In this document: positions 18,631 through 27,167 of the stretch, piece after piece
Numbering within the stretch: the first letter of the stretch is position 1
How the letters are laid out: the number at the start of each line of letters is the position of its first letter
Assembly (NCBI RefSeq): GCF_002860125.1
Contig: NZ_PGVA01000004.1
Coordinates: 186,001 to 250,000 of the forward strand
Length of the DNA: 64,000 nt
Direction of reading: 5' to 3'
Origin: Bacillus canaveralius
Lineage (GTDB): Bacteria; Bacillota; Bacilli; Bacillales; Cytobacillaceae
The notes under the pieces: generated by a model
What the model saw: the letters and a program-made list of their open reading frames with translations, nothing else
Databases searched by the model: none
What the model was told of the DNA's origin: nothing
Translations under genes and position numbers: made by a program

Positions 18631-18659
18631 ATTTTATCGGTTTCTATACCATTTAGCAA
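18631..18659 (-). promoter_or_regulatory. SigA-type promoter for zwf
   Basis: On the minus strand TTGCTA (18654-18659) and TAAAAT (18631-18636) are spaced by 17 bp, about 80 bp before the zwf GTG. This is half of a 419-bp divergent intergenic region that otherwise shows only the rnz promoter and no further gene. Confidence 0.5.
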
Positions 18660-18848
18660 ATTATTAGCGCTATAGTTATTCTATTCCAATAATGTGATGC
18701 TATCCACACGAAACGCTGTATATGTTAAAGATTATTAACGTTAGCTTTAGAGTATTATGAACGGCGTTATTTTTTCAACGAATCTGCTTATGAAAGTGTT
18801 TATGTTGCCCTAACTTAATTGACTTATAAACGGAAACTATTAAGAATG

Positions 18849-18877
18849 TTGATGTAGCAGAAAGCATAGCGTATAGT
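18849..18877 (+). promoter_or_regulatory. SigA-type promoter for rnz
   Basis: TTGATG (18849-18854) and TATAGT (18872-18877) are spaced by 17 bp, about 97 bp before the rnz start. A second candidate, TTGACT at 18819-18824, has a poorer -10. Confidence 0.45.
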
Positions 18878-18973
18878 AAATTTATGGATAGCAGGAGCGA
18901 AAGTACTATTAAATGATTGGCGTTGGTAACCACGGGGCTGCAGGACGCAGCTTGTATAGAAAGGAGTGATCTG

Positions 18974-19909
18974 ATGGATGTATTTTTTCTGGGCACAGGC
19001 GCGGGTGTTCCGGCCAGGATGCGCAATGTTACGGCAATAGCTTTGAAGCTATTGGAAGAGCGGGGAGCGATCTGGCTGTTTGATTGTGGTGAAGCAACCC
19101 AGCATCAAATTCTACATACTTCCATTAAACCGCGGCGAATTGAAAAAATTTTTATTACCCACCTTCACGGTGACCACATATACGGGCTTCCCGGATTACT
19201 GTCCAGCAGGTCTTTCCAGGCTGGCGAATCGGAAGTGACTCTGTACGGGCCGAAAGGGTTGAAAGATTATATCGTGATGAGCTTGTCAATCAGCCATTCG
19301 CATTTGAGATACCCGCTAAAGATCGTCGAAATCGACGAGGGGATTGTATTTGAGGACGACCAGTTTACTGTTGAAGCGAGGCTGCTTGACCATGGGATTC
19401 CTTCCTTCGGGTACCGCGTTGTTGAAAAGGACCGGCCCGGCACACTGCTCGCCGAAAAGCTTGATGAAGCTGGATTAAAACCTGGTCCTCTTTATAAAAA
19501 AATAAAAAACGGTGAAGATGTTGTGCTTGAAGATGGAACGGTGATTCATGCGGCCGAGTTTTTGGATCCGCCAAAGAAAGGCCGGATCGTGACGATCCTT
19601 GGTGATACAAGAGTATGCAATAACGCTGTTGAGCTTGCCAGAGAAGCTGACCTGCTTGTGCATGAAGCAACTTTATCAAAGGACGAAGAGAAGATGGCCT
19701 TTGATTACTTCCATTCGACAACCCATCAGGCTGCACAGGTCGCTTTAAAGGCAAATGCCAGCAAACTGATCATCACCCATATTAGCTCAAGATATGACCG
19801 TCCTGCATGGAAAGAGCTCGAAAAGGAAGCGCAGGAACTGTTTAAAGATACCGAGATTGCTGTGGATTTTATGGAAATTTCAATTCCGATGACGCGAGGG
19901 CATTTTTGA
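18974..19909 (+). CDS. rnz: ribonuclease Z
   Basis: RNase Z is an endonuclease that matures the 3' ends of tRNA precursors lacking an encoded CCA. The 311-residue metallo-beta-lactamase protein has the zinc motif HLHGDH at about residues 63-68. It also has [12 protein letters not shown] for the exosite/PxKxRN-region equivalents, GDTR, and HEAT followed by the later THISSRY histidine motif. The ATG at 18974 follows AAGGAG at an ideal distance; a TTG-type start at 18917 is unsupported. The stop codon overlaps the next start (ATGA), so the downstream phosphatase is coupled. Confidence 0.95.
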   Translation: MDVFFLGTGAGVPARMRNVTAIALKLLEERGAIWLFDCGEATQHQILHTSIKPRRIEKIFITHLHGDHIYGLPGLLSSRSFQAGESEVTLYGPKGLKDYIVMSLSISHSHLRYPLKIVEIDEGIVFEDDQFTVEARLLDHGIPSFGYRVVEKDRPGTLLAEKLDEAGLKPGPLYKKIKNGEDVVLEDGTVIHAAEFLDPPKKGRIVTILGDTRVCNNAVELAREADLLVHEATLSKDEEKMAFDYFHSTTHQAAQVALKANASKLIITHISSRYDRPAWKELEKEAQELFKDTEIAVDFMEISIPMTRGHF

Positions 19910-20451
19910 TGAAGACGATCTATATTGTTCGGCATGCGCAGGCTGCGGGACAGCCGTTCGATTCCCCCCTGACCGAAATCGGAGTCAGACAGGCTGCTGC
20001 ACTGGCTCGCTTGTTTGCAGATAGGCAGATTGATCTAATCTATTCAAGCCCATTTACCAGGGCAATATCGACTATTAGGCCACTGGCCGATTTAAAAGGA
20101 CTGCAAATTGTCGAGGACAGCCGCCTTGGTGAACGAGTATTAAGCTCACAATATTATCCGGATTGGTTCGACAAGGTGAAGCAAAGCTTCGCTGATTTTG
20201 AACTTGTTTTTGAAGGCGGAGAATCGCAGGCATCAGGAATCAAGCGGGCTGCTTCGATTTTGGGAGAAGCGATCGGTTCAGAGGCGAAAAATATCGTTTT
20301 AGTCAGTCACGGCAATTTATCGACATTATTGCTGCGGTACTTTGACCAAAATTTTGGGTATGAGCACTGGCTGGGAATGACCAATCCGGATGTCTTTGAA
20401 GTGTGTATTTCAGGTGGAAATAATGTGGTTACTCGGATATGGGAAACATAA
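19909..20451 (+). CDS. histidine phosphatase family protein
   Basis: The 180-residue protein has the phosphoglycerate-mutase/histidine-phosphatase fold. The N-terminal YIVRHAQA motif supplies the catalytic histidine, SSPFTRAISTIRPLAD supplies the second arginine, and VSHGNLSTLLL the second histidine. Substrate is not predictable; relatives include small-molecule phosphatases and GpmB-like enzymes. The ATG overlaps the rnz stop as ATGA, so the two are translationally coupled. An additional TTG at 19906 is possible but less likely. Not part of the syntenic B. subtilis rnz region as I recall it. Confidence 0.85.
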   Translation: MKTIYIVRHAQAAGQPFDSPLTEIGVRQAAALARLFADRQIDLIYSSPFTRAISTIRPLADLKGLQIVEDSRLGERVLSSQYYPDWFDKVKQSFADFELVFEGGESQASGIKRAASILGEAIGSEAKNIVLVSHGNLSTLLLRYFDQNFGYEHWLGMTNPDVFEVCISGGNNVVTRIWET

Positions 20452-20590
20452 TTTAAGTATAATTGCTTGGAGAATAATATTATGTGAAGTGTTACTTCAC
20501 TAATGAGGCTGATTAAGAAGGAAATTGGAAGGCTGCCTGCAATAACATAGGATTTTTATGCTGAAAATGATAATCGAATGGGGGATTTCT

Positions 20591-21286
20591 ATGAAACAGA
20601 TTATTGCAATGGGCGGCGGCGGTTTTTCAATGGAACCGGAAAATCTTCTGCTCGATGAATATGTATTAAAGCAGTCGGGGAAGCAAACACCTTCTGTCTG
20701 TTTCGTGCCAACGGCCAGTGGAGATGCTGATAACTACATATCACGATTTTATCAGGCTTTTGAAACTTTGGATTGCCGTCCTTCACATCTATCGTTATTT
20801 TCTCCACCAACCAGGGATTTGGAGAATTATATTCTTGAAAAAGACATCATCTATGTCGGCGGCGGCAACACAAAGAATTTGCTTGTTCTATGGAAAGAAT
20901 GGGGGTTGGATCATTATTTGCGCACAGCCTGGGAACAAGGGATTATCCTTGCCGGCGTTAGTGCAGGCGCCATTTGCTGGTTCGAGCAGGGTGTGACCGA
21001 TTCTTACGGAGACGGGCTATCTGAACTTCATTGTTTGGGGTTTTTAAAAGGCAGCTGTTGTCCCCATTATGACGGCGAAGAACAGAGACGGCCGGGATTC
21101 CATCGGGTATTGCGTGACGGCGTCATCTCGAACGGAATTGCTGCCGATGATGGAGTGGCTTTTCATTTTGTAGGAGAGGAACTGAAACAGGTTGTCAGTT
21201 CAAGACCGAATGCAAAAGGGTATAATGTGAAAAAATTGAACGGCAAAATCATTGAGACAGAGATAGATACGATGTATCTTGGATAA
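20591..21286 (+). CDS. peptidase E-like (S51) / class I glutamine amidotransferase-like protein
   Basis: This 231-residue protein resembles dipeptidase E (alpha-aspartyl dipeptidase, family S51) and cyanophycinase-type enzymes. It starts MKQIIAMGGGGFSME and has IYVGGGNT and the nucleophile serine in GVSAGAICW. A later histidine in CCPHYDGE is the probable catalytic base. It would act in the cytoplasm on Asp-X dipeptides; B. subtilis YgaJ is a comparable protein. The ATG at 20591 follows a tggggg SD. It is separate from the rnz pair (139-bp gap), and no terminator is evident before the following toxin locus. Confidence 0.85.
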   Translation: MKQIIAMGGGGFSMEPENLLLDEYVLKQSGKQTPSVCFVPTASGDADNYISRFYQAFETLDCRPSHLSLFSPPTRDLENYILEKDIIYVGGGNTKNLLVLWKEWGLDHYLRTAWEQGIILAGVSAGAICWFEQGVTDSYGDGLSELHCLGFLKGSCCPHYDGEEQRRPGFHRVLRDGVISNGIAADDGVAFHFVGEELKQVVSSRPNAKGYNVKKLNGKIIETEIDTMYLG

Positions 21287-21392
21287 ATCATAAAGAAGAT
21301 TCAAAATCGAACATGCAATCATAAAAGAGCAATAGAATAGATTTCTCAAGGGTGGTCGGCACTTATCCCCATACAGAAAGGGGGTGGTGCTG

Positions 21393-21494
21393 GTGACGGT
21401 ATTCGAAGCGTTGATGTTTGCATTAACTTTTGCAGGCTTGATCGTCGCGAACTGTCACACGACCCAAAAAAATAATCCACCCTTGAGTCGCTAG
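21393..21494 (+). CDS. putative holin-like type I toxin, probably frameshifted
   Basis: A 33-codon ORF starts GTG after gaaaggggg. It begins VTVFEALMFALTFAGLIVA, the hallmark of the TxpA/BsrG-type putative holin-like toxins, small membrane peptides. After the half-helix the frame runs into NCHTT and ends in SR rather than the usual short basic tail. One frame over, the sequence reads LSHDPKK and stops at the TAA of aaaaaaataa, so a single-base deletion near 21449 is the simplest explanation. The flanking hairpins, the 3' segment cagccgacccctttgag and the antisense RNA promoter are all present. It may be an inactive relic or a diverged toxin. Confidence 0.7.
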   Translation: MTVFEALMFALTFAGLIVANCHTTQKNNPPLSR

Positions 21495-21604
21495 CTCGGG
21501 TGGATTACTCCGCTTAACAGCCGACCCCTTTGAGGGAACCGTCTATTGTATGACCGTTTGGTGTTACCAGCACCATCGGTCTTTTTTAATATATGTTGTT
21601 TTCT
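21465..21604 (-). ncRNA. antisense RNA antitoxin of the type I toxin locus
   Basis: A minus-strand transcript of about 140 nt is inferred. It should start just downstream of the promoter at 21611-21638 and end at a minus-strand terminator: a perfect 10-bp stem (taatccaccc / gggtggatta, 21473-21482 with 21498-21507) followed by a U-tract encoded by the A-run at 21465-21472. It would overlap the toxin 3' end and 3' UTR, as RatA and SR4 do with txpA and bsrG in B. subtilis. Inferred from sequence only. Confidence 0.65.
21552..21588 (+). terminator. terminator of the toxin mRNA
   Basis: gaccg / cggtc plus tggtg / cacca form a stem with a 7-nt loop, followed by TTTTTT. In the same mRNA, ggtcggc (21354-21360) can pair with gccgacc (21520-21526), the long-range 5'-3' contact seen in this toxin family. 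Confidence 0.75.
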
Positions 21605-21610
21605 AATTTT

Positions 21611-21638
21611 ATTATACCCAACAGCTGATTAAAAGCAA
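21611..21638 (-). promoter_or_regulatory. promoter of the antitoxin RNA
   Basis: On the minus strand TTGCTT (21633-21638) and a perfect TATAAT (21611-21616) are spaced by 16 bp. It points into the toxin locus and away from namA, whose stop codon is at 21651. Confidence 0.65.
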
Positions 21639-21650
21639 ACTGATTGATAA

Positions 21651-22673
21651 CTATAACGACCAGCCGCGTTCATATTGCTTCGGTGCTTCGATGTCAACAC
21701 CAAGCTCTTTTGCTGCCGTTCTCGGCCAATAAGGATCGCGGAGCAGCGCGCGGGCCAGAATGATCAGATCAGCCCGGTTGTTCTGCAAAATTTCTTCTGC
21801 CTGAATTCCGGTCGTGATCAGGCCTACGGCACCGGTTGGAATATCCGCTTCATGTTTAATTTTGTCCGCAAATGGCACTTGATACCCCGAGAATGCGTTG
21901 ATTTTGGCGGGCACTAGTGCACCGGAGCTAACGTCAATAAGATCAATTCCCTGTTCTTTCATCCATGTGCTAAAAGTTACATAATCCTCAACATTTAACC
22001 CTTCTGGATGATAGTCACTGGCCGAAACGCGCACAAACAACGGGCCATCCCAGACAGTTTTTACTGCATCAATGACCTCGCGCAGGAAGCGGTAACGATT
22101 TTCAGCGCTTCCGCCATATTCATCAGTGCGCTGATTGGAAAGCGGCGACAAAAATTCATTGATTAAGTAGCCGTGGGCACCATGAATTTCAATGACATCA
22201 AAGCCCGCTGTTTTAGCCCGTTCAGCTCCCAACCTGAATGCTTCAATAGTCTCGGCGATTTCATCCTTCGTCATTTCTTTTGGCGTTTTTGACTTCTCAT
22301 TAAACGGGAGTGCTGAAGGGGCAATAATTTCACCATCAACCGTTGCCTTCCGTCCGGCATGGGCAATCTGGATCCCTGCCTTTGCGCCATGTTCCTTGAT
22401 AAGGCCGGTTAATTCTGTCAGCCCTGCAATATGGTCGTCATTCCATATCCCGAGATCCTGCGGGGTAATCCTTCCTTGCGCCGTTACAGCGGTCGCTTCT
22501 AAAATAATCAAACCTACTTGTCCAACGGCCCGGCTCGTATAATGGGTGCGATGCCAATTCGTGACCAGGCCATCTTCATCAAAACACGAATACATGCACA
22601 TTGGTGACATCACAATACGATTTTTAAAGGTAACATCTTTAACTGTATACGGAGAAAATAATTTTCTTTCCAT
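21651..22673 (-). CDS. namA: NADPH dehydrogenase NamA (YqjM), old yellow enzyme family
   Basis: This FMN-dependent ene-reductase reduces activated C=C bonds of enals, enones and nitro compounds using NADPH and is linked to oxidative and electrophile stress. The 340-residue TIM-barrel protein starts with [26 protein letters not shown], containing the redox-tuning cysteine typical of YqjM-type OYEs. It has [27 protein letters not shown] with the substrate-binding His pair and GLITTG for FMN phosphate binding. It has a good SD (aagggagggc) on the minus strand. The gene lies downstream of proI, whose terminator separates them. Confidence 0.95.
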   Translation of the reverse strand: MERKLFSPYTVKDVTFKNRIVMSPMCMYSCFDEDGLVTNWHRTHYTSRAVGQVGLIILEATAVTAQGRITPQDLGIWNDDHIAGLTELTGLIKEHGAKAGIQIAHAGRKATVDGEIIAPSALPFNEKSKTPKEMTKDEIAETIEAFRLGAERAKTAGFDVIEIHGAHGYLINEFLSPLSNQRTDEYGGSAENRYRFLREVIDAVKTVWDGPLFVRVSASDYHPEGLNVEDYVTFSTWMKEQGIDLIDVSSGALVPAKINAFSGYQVPFADKIKHEADIPTGAVGLITTGIQAEEILQNNRADLIILARALLRDPYWPRTAAKELGVDIEAPKQYERGWSL

Positions 22674-22737
22674 ATGTAAAGCCCTCCCTTATTTCGTTTA
22701 TGTAAATATCTACATTATACCAGTCCGTTTTTCAAAA

Positions 22738-22783
22738 ATGAAAAAAACCGGCTCAGGCGTTTTGCCACAAAACGCTAAACCGG
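22738..22783 (-). terminator. terminator of proI
   Basis: Stem accgg...gcgttttg / caaaacgc...ccggt (22746-22783, small internal mismatches) is followed on the minus strand by a U-tract from the A-run at 22738-22746. Confidence 0.8.
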
Positions 22784-22806
22784 TATTTCGTGAAGGCTTG
22801 ATACAT

Positions 22807-23652
22807 TTACACGTGTTGCTTCACAGAATTGATCTCGCTGCTAAGCATGCTGCCAAGTTTTTTCGATTGCGCGGTTGCCTCTTTAATGCATGAGATAAAA
22901 GCATCCTGAACCCCGTGTGCTTCCAATACTTTTATGCCGGCCTCGGTTGTTCCGCCCGGGCTCGTGACATCCTGTCTGAGCTGCTTTGGCGCTTTGTTGG
23001 TGCTATCCAGCATTCCTGCTGCCCCGAGCAAGGTCTGGATAATCAGCTCTTTCGCCAAGCCTTTCTCAAGGCCGATTTCAGCTGCGCTTTTTTCCATTGC
23101 TTCAACGAGGTAATAAATATAGGCAGGACCACTGCCGGAAAGGCCGGTCACGGCATCAAGCTGGTTTTCGGCAACGGCCGCGGTTAAGCCGATTGTATTG
23201 AAGATCGTTTCGGCCATTTTCTTCTGCTTCAAGGAAACCCGGTTATTGACAGCGAGAGCGGTTGCTGATTTTCCGATCGCAGCAGACGTATTCGGCATCG
23301 CCCGGACAACGGCCAGCTCTTTTCCTGCCAGCTTTTCAATGCTTTCTATCGAAACTCCGGCAAGCACGGAAATGATCAGCGTTTTTTCTGTTAAAAATGG
23401 CCTGATCGCTGAAATGGCGTTGGCCGCATCCTTTGGTTTCACCGCTAAAATTACGGCATCGGCATCGTCAAACAATTCCGCCCCGCTCCCGGATATGCTG
23501 ACGCCGTATCGCTGTTGCAGCTGCTCGAGCTTTTTTTGATCGCTTCTGTTTGTGACCCGAATTTTTTCCTTTTCCAGCAACCCTTTTTCAACAATGCCGG
23601 AAATCATCGCCTCAGCCATCGAGCCTGCTCCAATGAATACAAGCTTTTTCAT
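22807..23652 (-). CDS. proI: pyrroline-5-carboxylate reductase
   Basis: This enzyme carries out the last step of proline synthesis, reducing 1-pyrroline-5-carboxylate to proline with NAD(P)H. The 281-residue protein has the N-terminal Rossmann motif FIGAGSMAEAMISG, AVKP, VVRAMPNT, and the C-terminal signature VTGLSGSGPAYIY with DVTSPGGTTEAG. The SD aaaaaggaggac is strong. A proline T-box leader lies upstream, and its position beside namA matches B. subtilis proI (yqjO) rather than proG or proH. It is transcribed alone, ending in its own terminator. Confidence 0.96.
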   Translation of the reverse strand: MKKLVFIGAGSMAEAMISGIVEKGLLEKEKIRVTNRSDQKKLEQLQQRYGVSISGSGAELFDDADAVILAVKPKDAANAISAIRPFLTEKTLIISVLAGVSIESIEKLAGKELAVVRAMPNTSAAIGKSATALAVNNRVSLKQKKMAETIFNTIGLTAAVAENQLDAVTGLSGSGPAYIYYLVEAMEKSAAEIGLEKGLAKELIIQTLLGAAGMLDSTNKAPKQLRQDVTSPGGTTEAGIKVLEAHGVQDAFISCIKEATAQSKKLGSMLSSEINSVKQHV

Positions 23653-23684
23653 TTTCGGCGTCCTCCTTTTTACTAAAATAAATA

Positions 23685-23952
23685 CAAAAAAGACCCTTCA
23701 TCCAAAAAGGACGAAAGGTCTAGCTTCCGTGGTACCACCTTCATTCACCTTTTTCAACAACGATGATCCGTTCAAAAAAGGTGCAGCTCAATTCCGCTAA
23801 CGCCGGAATGCGTCTAGGTTTTCCCTAACAGCTCATAAGGTAGGTTTCAATAGTCAAGAGGGCGGTGAAGCCTTTCAGCCGCTGAGCTTCACTCTCTTTC
23901 GCCGTTTTCCATTTACTGGCCTTAATCATTGCTCGTTTAAGTAATAAAATTT
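23685..23952 (-). ncRNA. proline T-box riboswitch of proI
   Basis: The minus-strand leader contains the T-box sequence aggtggtaccacggaagc (23723-23740), which pairs with uncharged tRNA, followed by the terminator hairpin at 23685-23720. Stem I bears the GAAACCTACC segment, in which CCU (plus 23842-23844) is the probable specifier codon for proline. An elongated hairpin pair (gcattccg / cggaattg region) lies between. Uncharged tRNA-Pro should favour the antiterminator and allow proI expression. Confidence 0.92.
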
Positions 23953-23959
23953 ATAAGTG

Positions 23960-23989
23960 ATTATGCAACGTAACAAGCTTGTTTGTCAA
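23960..23989 (-). promoter_or_regulatory. SigA promoter of the proI leader
   Basis: On the minus strand TTGACA (23984-23989) and CATAAT (23960-23965) are spaced by 18 bp, giving a leader of about 300 nt before proI. Confidence 0.7.
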
Positions 23990-24055
23990 GGGGCATATAT
24001 CAGATTTGTTAAAATACTTATTTTAAATGGCGTTTGTTTAGGATCGTGATTGCGC

Positions 24056-24196
24056 ATGAAAAAAGCATTGTATCTTTCGTATATTGTTCCCTTCATATTT
24101 GTTAATATGAAATTATTGGCGGATTTAGTTCGTGAAAAGCCGGAGCATCTGGAGTATTTGTTTATGGGGGGAAACTTCATTCGTTTTTCGGTTTAG
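24056..24196 (+). CDS. small hypothetical membrane peptide
   Basis: A 46-codon ORF begins MKKALYLSYIVPFIFVNMKL, with a basic start and one hydrophobic segment, and continues into an acidic/basic tail ending FIRFSV. The SD is weak (aggat, 12 nt away), which lowers confidence. A strong hairpin terminator follows at 24255-24307, so some transcript does end here, and no other gene explains it. I do not recognise a family. A noncoding RNA ending at the same terminator is the main alternative. Confidence 0.3.
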   Translation: MKKALYLSYIVPFIFVNMKLLADLVREKPEHLEYLFMGGNFIRFSV

Positions 24197-24254
24197 CTTA
24201 TTACACTGTGAAATTGCTCAGTTAAAAAATTATGCGAAAATAATGACAATTTTC

Positions 24255-24307
24255 AAAAAGAGCGCTAAACTAGATGTGGCGAACAAACATGTATGCGCTC
24301 TTTTTTT
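24255..24307 (+). terminator. terminator upstream of yqjP
   Basis: An 11-bp perfect stem (aaaaagagcgc / gcgctcttttt) with a 29-nt loop and T-run ends 58 bp before yqjP. It may close the transcript of the small ORF at 24056 or act as an attenuator in the yqjP leader. The long loop contains acatgt but no obvious ligand motif. Confidence 0.6.
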
Positions 24308-24364
24308 ATTGCATATATCAAAGACAGATTTTTATGTGAATATCATAACTGAGGAGTTTGAAAG

Positions 24365-25324
24365 ATGATTGAATGGAACAATGGCATTGCCGTGCTTACA
24401 CTGCTTACCCCTTTTCCGGTAGGGGATGTAAACATTTTTTTAATTAAAGGGGAAAGGTTGACCCTCATTGATGTCGGGCCGAAAACAGAAGCGGCCTGGG
24501 AAAGCTTTAAAAGCCAGCTGAAGGAGTTAAAACTGACTCCGCGAGACATTGAACAAGTTATTTTGACCCACCACCATCCCGATCATGTCGGATTGCTCGA
24601 TTTTTTTCCACCGTCACTCGAGGTATATGGCCACCCGTTGAATGAAAGATGGCTGAACCGTACGGACACTTTTTTTGAGGAGCATAAAGAGTTCTTCCAT
24701 CGGCTTTTTGTCGAGTTTGCGATTCCGGAGAGATTTTTCCCATACATTGAAGCAATGAAAAAGACGCTGAAATTTTCTTGTAATCGTTCCTTGACTGGTA
24801 CCATAACAGAGGGGGACACGCCGCCGGGACTGGACGATTGGAAAGTGTTGAACACACCTGGCCATGCCCAAAGCCATATTGCTCTTTGGCGTGAGACAGA
24901 CGGCGTTGCGATTGGCGGTGATTTGCTGCTGGCAACAATTTCACCAAATCCACTGCTCGAGCCACCGCTGCCCGGTGAAACGGAACGGCCGGCGCCTCAG
25001 CTTCAATACAATGCTTCGATCAAAAAATTGCTCAACTACCCGATTCAGTGCATGTACGCCGGACACGGCCCTGAGATTAGGAACGTAGCGGAGCTTGTCG
25101 AAAAGAGGCTGGCCAAGCAGCATGAGCGGGCGATGCTGGTGAAAAGCTGGCTGGAGGCTGCGCCGTTGACTGTGTTCGAAATTTGCCAGCGGCTTTTTCC
25201 TGCTGTTTATGAGCGGGAATTGACATTAACCATTTCCGAAACGGTCGCCCAGCTTGACTATTTACGGTCATTGGGAGAGATTGATATGATGAAAGACAAT
25301 AAAGCCTATCTTTACAAGGCATGA
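24365..25324 (+). CDS. yqjP: MBL-fold metallo-hydrolase YqjP
   Basis: This 319-residue metallo-beta-lactamase-fold hydrolase has the zinc motif THHHPDHVGL near residue 67, a downstream NTPGHAQSH histidine, and GGDLLL supplying the bridging Asp. A C-terminal winged-helix-like tail (VFEICQRLFP, LDYLRSLGEI) is typical of the YqjP/LACTB2-like group. Substrate is unknown; related proteins act as hydroxyacylglutathione hydrolase-like or thioesterase enzymes. The ATG at 24365 follows gaggag. The next gene, yqjQ, begins within 15 nt, so the two probably form an operon. Confidence 0.88.
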   Translation: MIEWNNGIAVLTLLTPFPVGDVNIFLIKGERLTLIDVGPKTEAAWESFKSQLKELKLTPRDIEQVILTHHHPDHVGLLDFFPPSLEVYGHPLNERWLNRTDTFFEEHKEFFHRLFVEFAIPERFFPYIEAMKKTLKFSCNRSLTGTITEGDTPPGLDDWKVLNTPGHAQSHIALWRETDGVAIGGDLLLATISPNPLLEPPLPGETERPAPQLQYNASIKKLLNYPIQCMYAGHGPEIRNVAELVEKRLAKQHERAMLVKSWLEAAPLTVFEICQRLFPAVYERELTLTISETVAQLDYLRSLGEIDMMKDNKAYLYKA

Positions 25325-25337
25325 TGAGGTGAACGAT

Positions 25338-26135
25338 TTGGCGGCAGATTTGCTGACAGGAAAAAATGTTATTATAACCGGTGCTTCCGGTGGGATTGGT
25401 GCGGAAATTGCCCGCCTCTGTGCGGAACGCGGCGCAAATCTTGTTTTGATGGCTCGCAGCCTTGATAAGCTGGAAGCATTAAAGACGGAACTCGATGGCC
25501 GCTTCGCTATCGATATCTACATATATCAGCTTGATGTGTCGAAAACCGATGAGGTCGAGACCGTTTTTCAAAAGGTCATCGGCCAGCTCGGCCGTGTCGA
25601 TATTTTAGTAAATAATGCCGGCTTCGGGGTTTTTCGTGAAGCGCATGAGGCAACGATCGACGAGATAAAAGGAATGTTTAATGTCAATGTTGTCGGGCTG
25701 ATGGCGTGTACGAGCATGGTCCTGCCCGTGATGCGCGCGCAAGCGTCCGGTCATATTATCAACATTGCTTCACAGGCGGGGAAAATAGCGACACCGAAGT
25801 CCAGCATATATTCGGCTACGAAGCATGCGGTACTCGGCTATACAAACAGCCTGAGGATGGAAGCGGCTGATTCAAATATCTACGTTACAGCGGTTAATCC
25901 AGGACCGATCGCAACCAATTTTTTTAATATTGCTGACCAAAAAGGTACATATGTAAAAAATATTCGGCGTTTCATGCTTGATCCTAAGGACGTCGCAGAG
26001 AAAATCGTGAATAGAATGCTGACGCCGACCCGTGAGATTAACCTGCCGCGCTGGATGAATGCCGGCAGTGTTGTTTACGCGTTGTTCCCGAGGCTGTTTG
26101 AGCGCCTTGGCAAGAGAGCTTTTAACCAGAAATAG
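25338..26135 (+). CDS. yqjQ: short-chain dehydrogenase YqjQ
   Basis: This classical SDR oxidoreductase is about 265 residues long. It has the cofactor motif TGASGGIG near the N-terminus, NNAG, the catalytic Ser in INIASQAGK, and the YSATK motif with Tyr and Lys. A C-terminal hydrophobic segment ([10 protein letters not shown]) suggests membrane association, as in related YqjQ proteins. TTG 25338 is preferred because gaggtga lies 5 nt upstream; a GTG at 25329 sits inside that SD. Substrate is unknown. It is probably cotranscribed with yqjP and followed by maa. Confidence 0.88.
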   Translation: MAADLLTGKNVIITGASGGIGAEIARLCAERGANLVLMARSLDKLEALKTELDGRFAIDIYIYQLDVSKTDEVETVFQKVIGQLGRVDILVNNAGFGVFREAHEATIDEIKGMFNVNVVGLMACTSMVLPVMRAQASGHIINIASQAGKIATPKSSIYSATKHAVLGYTNSLRMEAADSNIYVTAVNPGPIATNFFNIADQKGTYVKNIRRFMLDPKDVAEKIVNRMLTPTREINLPRWMNAGSVVYALFPRLFERLGKRAFNQK

Positions 26136-26172
26136 CCCTATCGTTTTTACAACAGCTGTGCGAGGTGATGAA

Positions 26173-26736
26173 ATGAGATCTGAAAAGGAAAAAATGCTGA
26201 ACGGCGAGCTGTATGTTGCGTCCGATCCTGTGCTTGTGAAAGACCGCGAATACGCCCGAAAGCTTACCCGTCTATACAACGAAACTTTGGAAACAGAGTA
26301 TGATAAGAGAACGTCGATCTTAAAGGAACTGTTTGGATCTACTGGGGAAAATCTCTTCGTTGAACCATTTTTTCGCTGTGATTACGGCTACAATATTCAT
26401 GTCGGTGAAAATTTTTATGCCAATTTTGATTGCGTCATATTGGATGTGTGCGAGGTTCGGATCGGCGAAAATTGTTTTATGGCGCCTGGCGTCCATATTT
26501 ACACGGCAACCCATCCACTCGATCCATACGAGCGCATCGCCGGGACTGAATACGGAAAGCCTGTTACAATTGGCAGCAATGTCTGGATTGGCGGACGGGC
26601 GGTTATTGCTCCCGGGGTGACTATCGGTGACAACGCTGTTATTGCAGCCGGAGCTGTTGTGGTAAAAGATGTGCCGGAAAACACGGTGGCAGGCGGCAAT
26701 CCCGCTAAAATAATCAAGGCGATCGATGTAAAATAA
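26173..26736 (+). CDS. maa: maltose O-acetyltransferase-like hexapeptide acetyltransferase
   Basis: This 187-residue trimeric left-handed beta-helix acetyltransferase uses acetyl-CoA to acetylate sugars such as maltose or galactosides. The N-terminal Mac domain ([17 protein letters not shown]) and hexapeptide repeats ([38 protein letters not shown]) are clear. The catalytic His is in TATHPLDP, and the C-terminal GNPAKIIK is standard. The ATG at 26173 has the SD gaggtga. It sits 37 nt after yqjQ, so it may be the last gene of the yqjP-yqjQ-maa unit, and it is followed by a terminator. Confidence 0.9.
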   Translation: MRSEKEKMLNGELYVASDPVLVKDREYARKLTRLYNETLETEYDKRTSILKELFGSTGENLFVEPFFRCDYGYNIHVGENFYANFDCVILDVCEVRIGENCFMAPGVHIYTATHPLDPYERIAGTEYGKPVTIGSNVWIGGRAVIAPGVTIGDNAVIAAGAVVVKDVPENTVAGGNPAKIIKAIDVK

Positions 26737-26740
26737 TCTG

Positions 26741-26767
26741 GCTGATGCATTGCGCATCGGCTTTTTT
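26741..26767 (+). terminator. terminator of maa
   Basis: An 8-bp stem (gctgatgc / gcatcggc, one G-U) with a 5-nt loop is followed by TTTTTT. Confidence 0.8.
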
Positions 26768-26801
26768 AGTTACTCGTTTATGCCGTTTTGGCATGCGAAA
26801 T

Positions 26802-26987
26802 TTAACCGGTTAAATACTCATAAACGACATCATTCACAATATCATGCAGATCTACGTCTGCTTCCTCCTGTTTTTGCCCGACAATTTTTTGATATAAATT
26901 ATCGTAATCCTCTTCACTCAGCGGCAGCTCATGCTGGTATTGCCGCAAGCAATTTTGAATCATTTTAAAAATAAATTTTTTATCCAT
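26802..26987 (-). CDS. yqzH: YqzH family protein
   Basis: This 61-residue protein (MDKKFIFKMIQNC... HDIVNDVVYEYLTG) matches the short acidic YqzH family of Bacillus by sequence and by its place next to yqjW. Function is unknown. The ATG at 26987 has a fine SD (gaggtg) on the minus strand; a longer upstream frame is not supported. Here it is divergent from yqjW, with the LexA-like box between them, so both could respond to DNA damage. From memory, in B. subtilis yqzH is linked to the SOS-induced yqjW operon. Confidence 0.8.
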   Translation of the reverse strand: MDKKFIFKMIQNCLRQYQHELPLSEEDYDNLYQKIVGQKQEEADVDLHDIVNDVVYEYLTG

Positions 26988-27106
26988 GTCGTTACACCTC
27001 GAATTGATTATAACGCTTTTCCAAAAAAGAATCAGGCTGGCACGAAAGTCGATTTCAAGAAATTCGTCGTAAAATTTCCATTGAATAAGAACGTCTATTC
27101 GCTTAA

Positions 27107-27140
27107 TATAATGGGTACAATGAAATGGAACAAACGTTCT
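27107..27140 (+). promoter_or_regulatory. LexA box and -10 element between yqzH and yqjW
   Basis: ggaacaaacgttct (27127-27140) contains a perfect GAAC-N4-GTTC, the core of the Bacillus LexA (DinR) operator. It starts 15 bp after a TATAAT -10 (27107-27112) and ends 28 bp before the yqjW ATG, where bound LexA would block transcription. The -35 is unclear (TTGAAT at 27081, spacing 20). Confidence 0.75.
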
Positions 27141-27167
27141 GTAATTATAGAAAATGGAGGAGCGTTC

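Noticed and set aside
19365-19754. Minus-strand 129-codon ORF within rnz
   Set aside because: Entirely contained in a certain gene, with no SD and no recognisable domain.
26931-27167. N-terminal extension of yqjW upstream of ATG 27168
   Set aside because: It overlaps yqzH on the other strand, contains the LexA box and promoter, and does not resemble Y-family polymerases.
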